From JBCBWG01 sp964579305 (lineage in GTDB: Bacteria; Pseudomonadota; Alphaproteobacteria; Rhizobiales; Hyphomicrobiaceae), in contig CAZOGY010000047.1 in assembly GCA_964579305.1 (NCBI GenBank), forward strand, positions 1-24,121: a stretch of DNA of 24,121 bases, given 5' to 3'. Shown piece by piece: positions 1 to 7,567 of the stretch. Each line of letters opens with the position of its first letter. The stretch's first letter is position 1. The position numbers and the translations under genes were made by a program. The notes below the pieces were generated by a model that saw only the letters and a program-made list of their open reading frames with translations, was not told the origin of the DNA and did not search any database.

Positions 1-279
1 CCAACGGCCCGTGAGCGCAACAGAGCTAAAGCGAGGCGCATTTCATGCGACACGCACTCGCGGCAGTCCGCTTGCGAAAATCCTGGACCGGCAGCATTTC
101 GATGCTGCCAGTTTTTGTTTGCGCGTGTCGAGGTCTTCCAGGCCGGCTCAGGCTCTGCGCGCACGGGCCTCAATCATTTCAGGTTCACCTGCGCTCACCT
201 GTCATGATCCCGGATTTTGAGGGTCGCTGCATCTCTCGGGACCGGCGATTCCGCCAGGACATGGCGACCTCCTTGTCCT
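1..279. other. Non-coding stretch between the left edge and the end of purQ
   Basis: No convincing gene is visible here. One plus-strand frame reaches a TGA at 12-14, so a plus-strand gene lying left of the window could end there, but only three codons would be inside. An intrinsic terminator on the plus strand (positions 90-120) supports a rightward transcript coming in from the left edge. The remaining 160 bases before the purQ stop codon show no strong hairpin, tRNA or conserved motif that I recognise. Confidence 0.5.
90..120 (+). terminator. Rho-independent terminator of a rightward transcript
   Basis: A perfect 8-bp stem (GGCAGCAT at 90-97 with ATGCTGCC at 102-109) closes on a TTCG loop and is followed by AGTTTTTGTTT. 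The T tract is on the plus strand only, so it should stop a transcript entering from left of the window and not the leftward pur genes. Confidence 0.85.
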
Positions 280-966
280 TCAGGCGGCGGCCATGAAGCT
301 TTCCAAGAGGCGGCGTCCGTCGCTACCGCCGAGCGTGGGTTCAAACAGCCGCTCGGGATGCGGCATCATGCCAACCACATTGCCAGCCGCGTTACAGATA
401 CCGGCGATGTCGCGTTGCGATCCGTTGGGATTGGCACCGGGCTGGCGTGACCCATCAGCGGCCACATAGCGAAAGACCACCTGGCCTTCGCCCTCAAGCC
501 GATCCAGCGTCGCCTCATCGGCGAAGTAATTGCCATCGTGATGGGCAACCGGCACGCGGATCACCTGACCAGCCTCGTAAAGCCGGGTGAACGGTGTCTG
601 GGTTCGCTCAACCTTCAGATGCACGTCACGACACACAAACTTCAACGACGCATTGCGCATCAAGACACCTGGCAGCAGCCCGCATTCGCAAAGCACCTGG
701 AACCCGTTGCAAATGCCAAGCACAGGCGTCCCCGCCCGCGCAGCATCACCAACCGCGCGCATGATCGGCGCCTGCGCCGCAATCGCACCGCACCGCAAGT
801 AATCGCCGTAGGAAAACCCACCGGGCACAACGATGACCGACGATGGCGGCAGGTCCGTATCGGCATGCCAGACCATGTGCGGCGCGCTGCCGGTCACCGC
901 CTCCAGCGCGACCTTGGCATCGCGATCGCAGTTTGATCCGGGAAAGACAATGACGGTGGGACGCAT
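280..966 (-). CDS. purQ: Phosphoribosylformylglycinamidine synthase subunit PurQ (glutaminase)
   Basis: PurQ is the glutaminase subunit of the three-part FGAM synthase (PurL-PurQ-PurS). It releases ammonia from glutamine for the fourth step of purine synthesis in the cytoplasm. The 228-residue protein is a class I glutamine amidotransferase. The N-terminal VIVFPGSNCDRD segment is typical of the family. The nucleophile is C86 in GICNGFQ, and the His/Glu pair is H203 and E205 in MPHPER. I chose the ATG at 966 because an AGG-type ribosome site precedes it at good spacing and homologues begin at this point. An in-frame GTG at 984 and ATG at 981 are possible but lack a ribosome site. It is the last gene of the leftward purC-purS-purQ series. 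purL, often next, is absent here. Confidence 0.97.
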   Translation of the reverse strand: MRPTVIVFPGSNCDRDAKVALEAVTGSAPHMVWHADTDLPPSSVIVVPGGFSYGDYLRCGAIAAQAPIMRAVGDAARAGTPVLGICNGFQVLCECGLLPGVLMRNASLKFVCRDVHLKVERTQTPFTRLYEAGQVIRVPVAHHDGNYFADEATLDRLEGEGQVVFRYVAADGSRQPGANPNGSQRDIAGICNAAGNVVGMMPHPERLFEPTLGGSDGRRLLESFMAAA

Positions 967-1409
967 GGCGGGCCTGTTCATCACGGCATGACGGGTTGAG
1001 GTGCGAAATGCAGCGCTTAGCAGGTTGACGCGGTCAACGGCAATTTAAGCTCGCTCAGTCAGCATACAACCGAAGGTATTGCGTTGGAGCACGCGTGATG
1101 TGGCAGACCATCCGTCGAAAAGCTTGCCGCCTGTCGGTGATCCTTATGCTCGCCGGGCTCCTGCCACTCGGCCAATCGCTTTACCATCAACGCTTGGCTT
1201 GAAGGCCCGTGCCACGGTGACCGGCCTCACCCAGGTTTGCTATGTCAGACGCTGGTTCTCATGACCGGCAGCCGTCCACGCCAGTCGCTCGAGCATCATC
1301 CGATCTGCGAACCGCAAAGCGATTCCGTAAGTTTGGATCTTGCTCTCGGATGCCCCGGAGGCAATGCAAGGCAAAACGCGACCTGGCGAACCTGTGGGCG
1401 GGCGCGATT
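967..1409. other. Long spacer between purS and purQ, probably holding a purQ promoter
   Basis: About 440 bases separate the purS stop from the purQ start. No reading frame on either strand looks like a protein, and I see no tRNA-like cloverleaf. The most notable element is the inverted repeat at 1024-1038, some 58 bases upstream of purQ, which overlaps a TTGACC box on the minus strand. A weak five-base-pair hairpin sits near 1215-1230. The stretch may hold a separate promoter or leader for purQ. Confidence 0.4.
1024..1038 (-). promoter_or_regulatory. Inverted repeat over a putative -35 box upstream of purQ
   Basis: GTTGAC and GTCAAC arms of 6 bp flank a 3-base centre. On the minus strand the repeat includes TTGACC, which could serve as a -35 box for purQ. 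The matching -10 (GCTGCA at 17-base spacing) is poor, so the promoter call is weak. The symmetry itself is plain in the sequence. Confidence 0.35.
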
Positions 1410-1652
1410 TCAGCCTTCGATCGCGATGTCGTAGGTCTCAATCACGGTGTTGGCCAGCAGGCGTTCGCACATCTCTGCAACCTGCGTTTTGGCCTTTTGA
1501 GGGTCCGTTTCGGCCAGATCAATCTCGATGCGCTTGCCTTGGCGCACGTCGTTGACCCCCGCAAAGCCAAGCCCGCCTAAGGCATGGGCGATGGCTTGGC
1601 CCTGCGGATCAAGAACCCCCGGTTTGAGCGTGACGGTGACAATCGCCTTCAT
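1410..1652 (-). CDS. purS: Phosphoribosylformylglycinamidine synthase subunit PurS
   Basis: PurS is the small subunit that bridges PurL and PurQ in FGAM synthase and helps pass ammonia between them. The 80-residue length is normal for the family. The N-terminal MKAIVTVTLKPGVLDPQGQA and the central VRQGKRIEIDL strand are characteristic. An AGGTCAG ribosome site lies just before the ATG. It starts 83 bases downstream of the purC stop on the same strand, fitting a purC-purS unit. It is separated from purQ by an unusually long spacer. Confidence 0.96.
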   Translation of the reverse strand: MKAIVTVTLKPGVLDPQGQAIAHALGGLGFAGVNDVRQGKRIEIDLAETDPQKAKTQVAEMCERLLANTVIETYDIAIEG

Positions 1653-1735
1653 CTGACCTGTACCCTGGTGTGCTCACTTGAACCCGCCGCGCTTCGCAGT
1701 GCCGGCTATTGCGCTCACGTGCGGCCGGATTATGC

Positions 1736-2542
1736 CTAGTCTTTGGCCGCTTCACCGCCACCGGGTTTGTCCGTGTTGGACACAGCAAGAACGGGCCCTT
1801 GACCCATCACCGGCCGGCTTTCGTGCAGCACGCCAAGGCGTTTTGCGACTTCCTGATAGGCTTCAAGGACGCCGCCCAAATCCTGGCGGAAGCGATCCTT
1901 GTCGAGTTTGTTATTGGTCTGGATGTCCCACAGTCGACAGCTATCCGGGCTGATTTCGTCGGCCAGCAGAATGCGCATGATGTCGTTATCCCACGCGCGG
2001 CCAAACTCGATCTTGAAGTCGACAAGCCGCAAGCCAACACCCAGGAAAAGCCCGACCAGAAAGTCGTTCACACGCAGGGCAAGGCTCATGATCTCGTCGA
2101 TTTCGTTGGGCGAGGCCCAGCCGAAAGCCGTGATGTGCTCTTCCGACACCATCGGGTCGTTGAGGTCGTCATTCTTGTAATAGAACTCGATGATCGAGCG
2201 CGGCAGCGGCGTGCCTTCCTCCAAGCCCAGGCGCTTGGCGATCGAGCCCGCGGCCACATTGCGGACTACGACCTCGACGGGGATCACTTCGACTTCGCGG
2301 ATCAACTGCTCGCGCATATTGAGCCGTCGGATGAAATGGGTCGGGATTCCGATCTCGCCGAGCTTCAGGAACAGGTATTCCGAAATACGGTTGTTCAGAA
2401 CGCCCTTACCGTCGAGTTGCGCGTGTTTTTCTCCGTTGAACGCCGTGGCATCGTCTTTGAAGTGCTGGATCAGCGTTCCGGGCTCGGGCCCTTCGTACAG
2501 GATTTTGGCCTTGCCTTCGTAAACGCGGCGGCGCCTGTTCAT
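1736..2542 (-). CDS. purC: SAICAR synthetase (phosphoribosylaminoimidazole-succinocarboxamide synthase)
   Basis: PurC joins CAIR and aspartate with ATP to make SAICAR, the eighth step of purine synthesis. The 268-residue protein starts MNRRRRVYEGKAK, with the nucleotide-binding YEGKAK segment at residues 8-13. RNVAAGS lies at 94-100, and the second signature LLADEISPDSCRLWD is at 192-206. It has a short Gly/Ala-rich tail (about residues 246-268) that looks dispensable. I chose the ATG at 2542 because it has a GAGG ribosome site and matches the usual N-terminus. The frame is open 55 codons further upstream, but that extension is not family-like. The gene is divergent from the ATPase inhibitor gene, and purS follows on the same strand. 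Confidence 0.97.
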   Translation of the reverse strand: MNRRRRVYEGKAKILYEGPEPGTLIQHFKDDATAFNGEKHAQLDGKGVLNNRISEYLFLKLGEIGIPTHFIRRLNMREQLIREVEVIPVEVVVRNVAAGSIAKRLGLEEGTPLPRSIIEFYYKNDDLNDPMVSEEHITAFGWASPNEIDEIMSLALRVNDFLVGLFLGVGLRLVDFKIEFGRAWDNDIMRILLADEISPDSCRLWDIQTNNKLDKDRFRQDLGGVLEAYQEVAKRLGVLHESRPVMGQGPVLAVSNTDKPGGGEAAKD

Positions 2543-2940
2543 ACTACAAACCTCATGGCCCGCGGCGCGCGGAAGCGGCCATTTGGGCTGTGTGTCGTTT
2601 TCACGGGTTGGCGGCTGAAAGACCGCAAGAACGTGCAGCGGCCACCAATGCCTCAGGCCGGTAAAGACGCCCGGAAACAAGACGCACCTCACCGGCCCGG
2701 CGGGCATGCCAACGCCGGACGCCGGACCCTAGCCGAACGCTGGTCTCGACACAATGTTCGTGGAAAGACAGGGTTCGTGGAAAGACAGGGATCATGGTGT
2801 TGTGACGTCGAGGATGGCACAGGGCTGACTTGCGGCCGATCAAGGCTGTAGCGCCAAAACCATGGCATCGACGCCTTCTACGAGATCTGCGCGTCCTGGC
2901 CGGCTGGTCAGCGCGCAAGCCAGCGGCCAGGGAGCACGAC
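2543..2940. promoter_or_regulatory. Divergent promoter region of purC and the DUF1476 gene
   Basis: This 398-base spacer must carry the leftward purC promoter and the rightward promoter of the ATPase inhibitor. No sharp -35/-10 pair stands out for either. Its clearest feature is a perfect tandem 17-bp repeat at 2756-2789. Reading frames crossing it show no protein family. Confidence 0.5.
2756..2789. repeat. Perfect tandem duplication of a 17-bp unit
   Basis: GTTCGTGGAAAGACAGG occurs twice head to tail (2756-2772 and 2773-2789), with no mismatch. It sits between purC and the DUF1476 gene, roughly 150 bases upstream of the latter. Confidence 0.9.
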
Positions 2941-3261
2941 ATGTCGACATTCGACGACCGCGAAAAAGCCTTTGAAAACAAATTTGCCCACGATCAGGAG
3001 CTTAAGTTCAAATCGGAGGCGCGCCGGAACCGCTTGCTTGGCGAATGGGCCGCTGCAAAGCTCGGTAAATCGGGTGACGATGTCGCAGCCTACGTCAAGG
3101 AAGTCGTCCGCGCCGATTTCGAGGAAGCTGGCGATGAAGACGTCTTCCGCAAGGTCAAAGCCGACTTCGAAGCCGCCGGTGTCGCTGTGTCGGACCAAGA
3201 GCTGCGCACGCAGATGACGACGCTGCTTGCCCAAGCCGTCAACGAGATCGAAAACGGCTAA
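2941..3261 (+). CDS. DUF1476 protein, zeta-type inhibitor of F1Fo-ATPase
   Basis: The 106-residue protein matches the alphaproteobacterial DUF1476 family, whose Paracoccus member is the zeta subunit that blocks ATP hydrolysis by the F1 motor. The N-terminal STFDDREKAFENKFAHDQEL is the conserved inhibitory segment. The rest is a predicted helical, charged bundle (AAKLGKSGDDVAAYVKEVV, then a C-terminal helix ending EIENG). A GGGAG-like ribosome site precedes the ATG. It is divergent from purC, a neighbourhood that I recall from other alphaproteobacteria. The family assignment is secure. The inhibitory strength is not known and may differ from that in Paracoccus. Confidence 0.95.
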   Translation: MSTFDDREKAFENKFAHDQELKFKSEARRNRLLGEWAAAKLGKSGDDVAAYVKEVVRADFEEAGDEDVFRKVKADFEAAGVAVSDQELRTQMTTLLAQAVNEIENG

Positions 3262-3304
3262 CGTCGTGAGCGGGCGGTTGAGAACCATGGCCCCAGGCTC
3301 ATCC

Positions 3305-3328
3305 GGCTCAGGCGATATCGCCTGAGCC
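3305..3328. repeat. 24-base perfect palindrome between convergent genes
   Basis: The half-site GGCTCAGGCGAT is followed by its exact complement, so a hairpin with a 10-bp stem and 4-base loop can form on either strand. Neither side has a T tract. It lies 43 bases after the DUF1476 stop and before the convergent secreted-protein gene. It may act as a two-way transcript end or stabiliser, or as a protein site. Confidence 0.75.
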
Positions 3329-3485
3329 GAAATATCTAGCGCGCATCCAAATCCGAGATCACGGCAGTCGAACCCACGTGTCCCTGACATGATCAGGGCG
3401 CCCGCCGTATGAAGCAGCCTTTGACGCGCGTGATCAGACGCCGCCTGCCGCGCCGCTGCAACGCCCAGGCGCAGCCGCGCCGAAG

Positions 3486-3962
3486 CTACTGCTGGCTGTC
3501 GTCGTCTTTGGCGTCAGCCGGGCCCTTCAGCGTAATGCGGTAGGTTGCCGAGCCCGAGACGCGCACGCCGGCCGGCCGATAGCGCGACACTTGCGAGTTC
3601 ATTTGGCTGGACACGTTTGCCCGGCTGATTTCGCAGCTTTCCGCGATGGTCGACAAAAGCGCCTCGCATTCCTTCGCAAGCAGCGTGTAGACCGCCCGCC
3701 GGCCGTCTTCCGACATTTTGGCTTGGTCGGCGATTGAGCGCGCCGCACCTTCAATAAAGAACTGATAGCTGACCGAGATTGAAACGCCGCCACGTCTGCT
3801 TGTGCGAAGGTTCGAGCTGCGTCCGTTGTTCTTCAAAGGGAACGGCGTAATCCGCGAACCTTGGGCAGACGCCGTCGTGGCGGTCAGGACGCTTGCCGTT
3901 CCAGCCGAAAGGGTGAGGAGGCACAGCGCAGCCGCCATCGAAAACAGGCAACGGGTCAACAT
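3486..3962 (-). CDS. Secreted protein of unknown function
   Basis: I do not recognise a named family. The 158-residue product begins with a clear signal peptide: basic MLTRC, a hydrophobic core at about residues 5-30, and a likely cleavage near ASAQ at 31-34. The mature part (about 125 residues) alternates beta-like segments (VSISVSYQFFIEG at 60-72, VRVSGSATYRITLK at 133-146) with a helical middle that carries two cysteines, C99 and C110, which could form a disulfide in the periplasm. The tail is acidic and Gln-rich (DAKDDDSQQ). The ATG at 3962 has an AAGGA ribosome site. An open extension to 4067 would bury the signal peptide and is less likely. The gene follows the hydrolase gene on the same strand after about 200 bases. 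Confidence 0.8.
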   Translation of the reverse strand: MLTRCLFSMAAALCLLTLSAGTASVLTATTASAQGSRITPFPLKNNGRSSNLRTSRRGGVSISVSYQFFIEGAARSIADQAKMSEDGRRAVYTLLAKECEALLSTIAESCEISRANVSSQMNSQVSRYRPAGVRVSGSATYRITLKGPADAKDDDSQQ

Positions 3963-4091
3963 TTCGCGAATCCTTTTCTCGCATGCGGGCATTGCGAGTT
4001 TGACCGCGACGGCCACTCGCCAAGCCAGCCCAAATCTCAGATCGGCGCCATAATCCGAAACGATCATGGCAAGGCCACGGTCAGCTAGAGT

Positions 4092-4121
4092 GCCTTGCCG
4101 GCATTTGCAAAGCCTTGCCGG
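4092..4121. repeat. Pair of 10-bp direct repeats, 20 bp apart
   Basis: GCCTTGCCGG is present at 4092-4101 and 4112-4121. The 20-base period is about two helix turns, as for tandem sites of one regulator. The pair lies about 130 bases upstream of the secreted-protein gene on the minus strand. The function is inferred only from spacing. Confidence 0.4.
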
Positions 4122-4161
4122 TGTTTCTCAAAATACCGCTTTGAAATCTGGAACGCCGGCT

Positions 4162-4713
4162 TCAAAGCGAAGCAACGAACCTGGCAAACGCAAGCGAACC
4201 CTCCGGCCAAGGCCCGTGACCGCTTTCGGCATTCAAATGCCCCGCTTCACCGGCATCGATCAACCGCGCATGCCATGTCTTTGCAAAGCCTTCCGCTTCA
4301 GCGAAGGCGCAGAACGGATCGTTGCGGCTGGCAACGACGATTGAGGGGAATGGCAACGCCGCATCCGGCGCCGGACCAAGGGCGGCAATTTGCGGGTAGT
4401 CGGGCATGCAGGCATCGATATCGGGCGGTGCCACGAGAAACGCACCGCCAATGCGGCCAAGTGGTGCGTGAGCGGCAGCATGGACGGCCGTGAGTACCCC
4501 GGCGGAGTGGCCAATGAGGATGATGGGGCGTTCGGTTTGCGATATCGCAGCGAGCACATTCCCCCGCCAGATCTCCAAATCGGGCTTCCAGAAGTCAGGT
4601 TGCTCAACCTTACGCGCGGACCGCAAGCGCGGCATCCAGCGATAATACCAGGTGTCGGGATCACCGCCGCCCAAGCCGGGCAAGACCAGAATATCGGCGT
4701 CGCGCGCTTTCAT
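4162..4713 (-). CDS. Serine hydrolase of the RBBP9/YdeN alpha/beta-hydrolase family
   Basis: This is a small cytoplasmic alpha/beta hydrolase (183 residues, normal for the family). The N-terminal ILVLPGLGGGDPDTWYYRW loop is typical. The nucleophile is S70 in GHSAG, the acid is D132 in SRNDPF, and the base is probably H159 in GHLNAESG; the segment through WPEG is the family's end signature. Substrates of bacterial members are mostly unknown, and weak esterase activity is usual. It starts 23 bases after the purB stop on the same strand, so it is probably co-transcribed with purB, but nothing visible ties it to purine metabolism. Confidence 0.92.
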   Translation of the reverse strand: MKARDADILVLPGLGGGDPDTWYYRWMPRLRSARKVEQPDFWKPDLEIWRGNVLAAISQTERPIILIGHSAGVLTAVHAAAHAPLGRIGGAFLVAPPDIDACMPDYPQIAALGPAPDAALPFPSIVVASRNDPFCAFAEAEGFAKTWHARLIDAGEAGHLNAESGHGPWPEGSLAFARFVASL

Positions 4714-4736
4714 CTCAATGGCCCCCGTTCAGGCAA

Positions 4737-6053
4737 TCAAGCGTCGGCCTGCACACCAAACACGCGCGCAAAGATCGTATCGACATGCTGCGTATGATAC
4801 GCCATGTCGAACATCTCCGCCAAAGCCGCGGCGCTGAGATGCTCTGTGACAGCATCGTCGGCCTGGAGCGCGGCTAGAAAGTCTGCGCCATGTTCCCAGG
4901 TCTTCATGGCATTGCGCTGAACGAGCCGGTAGGCGTCTTCTCGGCTGACGCCAGCCTGTGTCAGCGCAAGGAGCACGCGTTGCGAATTGTGCAGCCCACC
5001 AAGCCGGTCCAGATTGCGGCGCATGTTTTCTGGATAAACAACCAGCTTTTCAATGACGCTGGCCATCCGATGAAGCGCGAAGTCGAGCGTGACCGTGGCA
5101 TCGGGGCCAATCATCCGCTCGACGGATGAATGAGAAATGTCGCGCTCATGCCACAGCGCGACGTTCTCCAGCGCTGGGATCACCGCGCTGCGCACGATCC
5201 GCGCAAGGCCTGTGAGGTTTTCCGTCAGAACCGGGTTACGCTTATGCGGCATCGCCGATGAGCCTTTCTGGCCCGGCGCAAAATACTCTTCCGCCTCCAA
5301 CACCTCCGTGCGCTGGAGATGCCTGATTTCGGTTGCAAGTCGTTCAACCGATGAGGCAACCACGGCCAGCGCGGCGAAGTACATCGCGTGCCGGTCGCGG
5401 GGAATAACCTGCGTTGAAACGGGCTCCGGCGTCAGCCCGAGTGCCTCGGCAACGAACGCTTCCACGCGCGGGTCGATGTTCGCGAATGTCCCAACCGCAC
5501 CTGACAGCGCGCAGGTTGCAACTTCGCTGCGCGCAAATTCGAGCCGATGCCGCGCCCGCGCAAACTCCGCATAAAACGTCGCAAGCTTGATCCCAAACGT
5601 CGTGGGCTCAGCATGAATGCCGTGACTGCGCCCGATCGTCAGCGTCAGTTTGTGTTCGAATGCACGCGTGCGTAACGCCGCGAGCAGTCGGTCCACACCA
5701 CCGATCAACAGGTCGGCGGCGCGCACGAGTTGCACGTTGAGGCAGGTATCCAGGACATCCGATGACGTCATGCCTTGGTGCACGAAACGCGCCTCTGGCC
5801 CGACGTGCTCGGCCAAGTGCGTAAGGAACGCGATCACATCGTGCTTCGTTTCCCGCTCGATCTCATCGATCCGCGCGATGTCGAACGTTGCCGCGTCGCC
5901 CTTTGCCCTGATGGTTTCTGCGGCCGATCGCGGAATAATGCCAAGGTCGGCCATCGCGGTCGCCGCGTGTGCTTCAATCTCAAACCAGATCCGGAAACGG
6001 CTTTCGGGCGTCCAGATCTCAGCCATCTCCGGCCGCGTATATCGAGGGATCAT
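4737..6053 (-). CDS. purB: Adenylosuccinate lyase
   Basis: PurB cleaves fumarate from SAICAR and from adenylosuccinate, serving both the common purine pathway and AMP formation. The 438-residue protein is a fumarase/aspartase-superfamily homotetramer subunit. Visible active-site elements are H71 in KHDV, TSSD at 96-99, the GRSHGIHAEP segment at 141-150 (general acid region, H144), and the mobile signature loop GSSAMPHKRNP at 264-274, which holds the catalytic serine. Length and start fit the family, although no strong ribosome site precedes the ATG at 6053. It is divergent from the FAD dehydrogenase gene and probably shares a transcript with the hydrolase downstream. Confidence 0.98.
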   Translation of the reverse strand: MIPRYTRPEMAEIWTPESRFRIWFEIEAHAATAMADLGIIPRSAAETIRAKGDAATFDIARIDEIERETKHDVIAFLTHLAEHVGPEARFVHQGMTSSDVLDTCLNVQLVRAADLLIGGVDRLLAALRTRAFEHKLTLTIGRSHGIHAEPTTFGIKLATFYAEFARARHRLEFARSEVATCALSGAVGTFANIDPRVEAFVAEALGLTPEPVSTQVIPRDRHAMYFAALAVVASSVERLATEIRHLQRTEVLEAEEYFAPGQKGSSAMPHKRNPVLTENLTGLARIVRSAVIPALENVALWHERDISHSSVERMIGPDATVTLDFALHRMASVIEKLVVYPENMRRNLDRLGGLHNSQRVLLALTQAGVSREDAYRLVQRNAMKTWEHGADFLAALQADDAVTEHLSAAALAEMFDMAYHTQHVDTIFARVFGVQADA

Positions 6054-6096
6054 CAGGCGGTCTTTCGTCTGTCGTTGCCGCCAACAGGGCCAGGCT

Positions 6097-6108
6097 TTCA
6101 GGCCTGAA
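6097..6108. promoter_or_regulatory. 12-bp palindrome in the purB / FAD dehydrogenase divergent region
   Basis: TTCAGGCCTGAA is a perfect palindrome 44 bases upstream of purB and about 150 upstream of the FAD dehydrogenase gene. The 205-base divergent spacer must contain both promoters, so this is a possible operator. A palindrome of this length can occur by chance. Confidence 0.3.
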
Positions 6109-6258
6109 CACCAGTCGGCACCTTGCGTTTAGCCGCGAGCGCTATCAGACCCACCGGCAGGCGACAAATCGCGACCGTCGCCTCAGGATAACCGTTGTTG
6201 CGATCGCGCGCCTCGCTCAGACACAAGCGGGGTCGAATGCCACAGGAAGGGGGCGTGC

Positions 6259-7530
6259 ATGAGCCAATCAGCAGCCGGCCAGTCATTTGACTGTATGGTT
6301 CTCGGTGCTGGCATTGTCGGTGTGGCAACGGCGCTGCATCTTCAAATGGCGGGGCGCGGCGTCGTGCTTGTCGACCGGCAGCCGCCTGGGCAAGCGACTT
6401 CGTTTGGCAGCGCAGGGCTGATCCAGCGCGAAGCGATTACCCCCTATATGATGCCGCGCGAGCTGGCCAAGCTGTTGACGTACGCGCGCAACCAATCGAC
6501 CGAAGCCAACCTGCATTATACCGCGCTTCTCAAGCTGGCCCCTTGGCTGCTGCAGTATTGGCGCCGCTCAGGAAAAAGTGGCCGGTCTGCTGGCGAAAAA
6601 GCGGCGGCCCCACTGGTTATGCGTGCCGTTGAAGAACACGAGATACTGATGGAAGCGGCCGGCTGTAGCGAGATGTTGCGGCGGACAGGGTACCTGCGCC
6701 TTCATCGCGATACCGAGGATCTCGATCGCGACGAGGCCGAACAGTCCCGCCTTCACGAGGCTTTCGGCGTCGATTTCACGGTCAAGAACCCCGATGAGTT
6801 GGAAAAGATCGAGCCCAACCTGCGTGAAGAGTTCGTTGGTGGGATCTTGATGCCGCAAGTCGCATCGCTGTCTGATCCAGAGGCGCTGACACAAGCCTAC
6901 GCAGCGCATTTCAAGGCGCGGGGTGGTGTGATGCGCACCGGCGATGCCATGACCTTGACGCGGACCCCGGATCGCATGGGCTGGCAGGTCCAGAACATTG
7001 AGGGGCCGATCCGCGCCGATGCCGCCGTGATTGCGCTCGGCCCTTGGTCAGCCGACCTGCTGGCCCGCCAAGGCGTCCGGGTGCCGCTTGCGGTCAAGCG
7101 CGGCTACCACATGCATTTCAAGCCGGATGGGAATGCAACGCTGAACCACCCGGTGCTCGATGTCACCCACGGCTTTGTCATGACACCGATGGCGCGCGGG
7201 ATCCGCCTGACAACGGGTGCGGAGTTTGCCCCGCGCGATGCCGACCCGACGCCGGTACAACTCGCCAAGGTCGAGCCGATTGCACGCGACATGTTTCCTC
7301 TTGCAGAGCGCGTTGACCCCGAACCGTGGCTTGGCGCGCGGCCGTGCTTGCCTGACATGCTGCCGGCGGTGGGTCCGATCCCTGGCAAAAGCGGGCTGTG
7401 GGCGAACTTCGGTCACCAGCACCTGGGTTTGACCATGGCCGCTGTCACCGGCCGTTTGATCACCCAGATGATCACGGGCGATGAGCCCTTGACCAACCCC
7501 GCGCCCTACAACCCGGGCCGCTTTCATTGA
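6259..7530 (+). CDS. FAD-dependent amino-acid dehydrogenase/oxidase (DadA-like)
   Basis: The 423-residue protein belongs to the DAO/DadA flavoprotein family, which oxidises D-amino acids or related secondary amines to keto acids. The N-terminal Rossmann motif GAGIVG is at residues 16-21, with the FAD-ribose acidic residue D39 in VLVDRQ. A GSAGLIQ segment follows at about 51-57. The C-terminal FAD motif contains WANFGHQHLGLTMAAVTGRL. It has no signal peptide, so it is cytoplasmic or peripheral to the membrane. A GGAAGGGGG ribosome site precedes the ATG. It has no operon partner on the plus strand. The exact substrate cannot be read from the sequence; D-amino acids, sarcosine-like amines and hydroxyproline-type substrates are all possible for the wider family. 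Confidence 0.88.
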   Translation: MSQSAAGQSFDCMVLGAGIVGVATALHLQMAGRGVVLVDRQPPGQATSFGSAGLIQREAITPYMMPRELAKLLTYARNQSTEANLHYTALLKLAPWLLQYWRRSGKSGRSAGEKAAAPLVMRAVEEHEILMEAAGCSEMLRRTGYLRLHRDTEDLDRDEAEQSRLHEAFGVDFTVKNPDELEKIEPNLREEFVGGILMPQVASLSDPEALTQAYAAHFKARGGVMRTGDAMTLTRTPDRMGWQVQNIEGPIRADAAVIALGPWSADLLARQGVRVPLAVKRGYHMHFKPDGNATLNHPVLDVTHGFVMTPMARGIRLTTGAEFAPRDADPTPVQLAKVEPIARDMFPLAERVDPEPWLGARPCLPDMLPAVGPIPGKSGLWANFGHQHLGLTMAAVTGRLITQMITGDEPLTNPAPYNPGRFH

Positions 7531-7567
7531 GAAGGCTCTCAGCAACGTGCCAAAGATTTTGGCGCGC

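Noticed and set aside
2543..2707. N-terminal extension of PurC by 55 codons
   Set aside because: Homologues start at MNRRR-YEGKAK, which has its own GAGG ribosome site at 2542.
1709..2851. Plus-strand open frame of 380 codons opposite purC
   Set aside because: It is the antisense of purC, shows no family or ribosome site, and long antisense frames are common in GC-rich genes.
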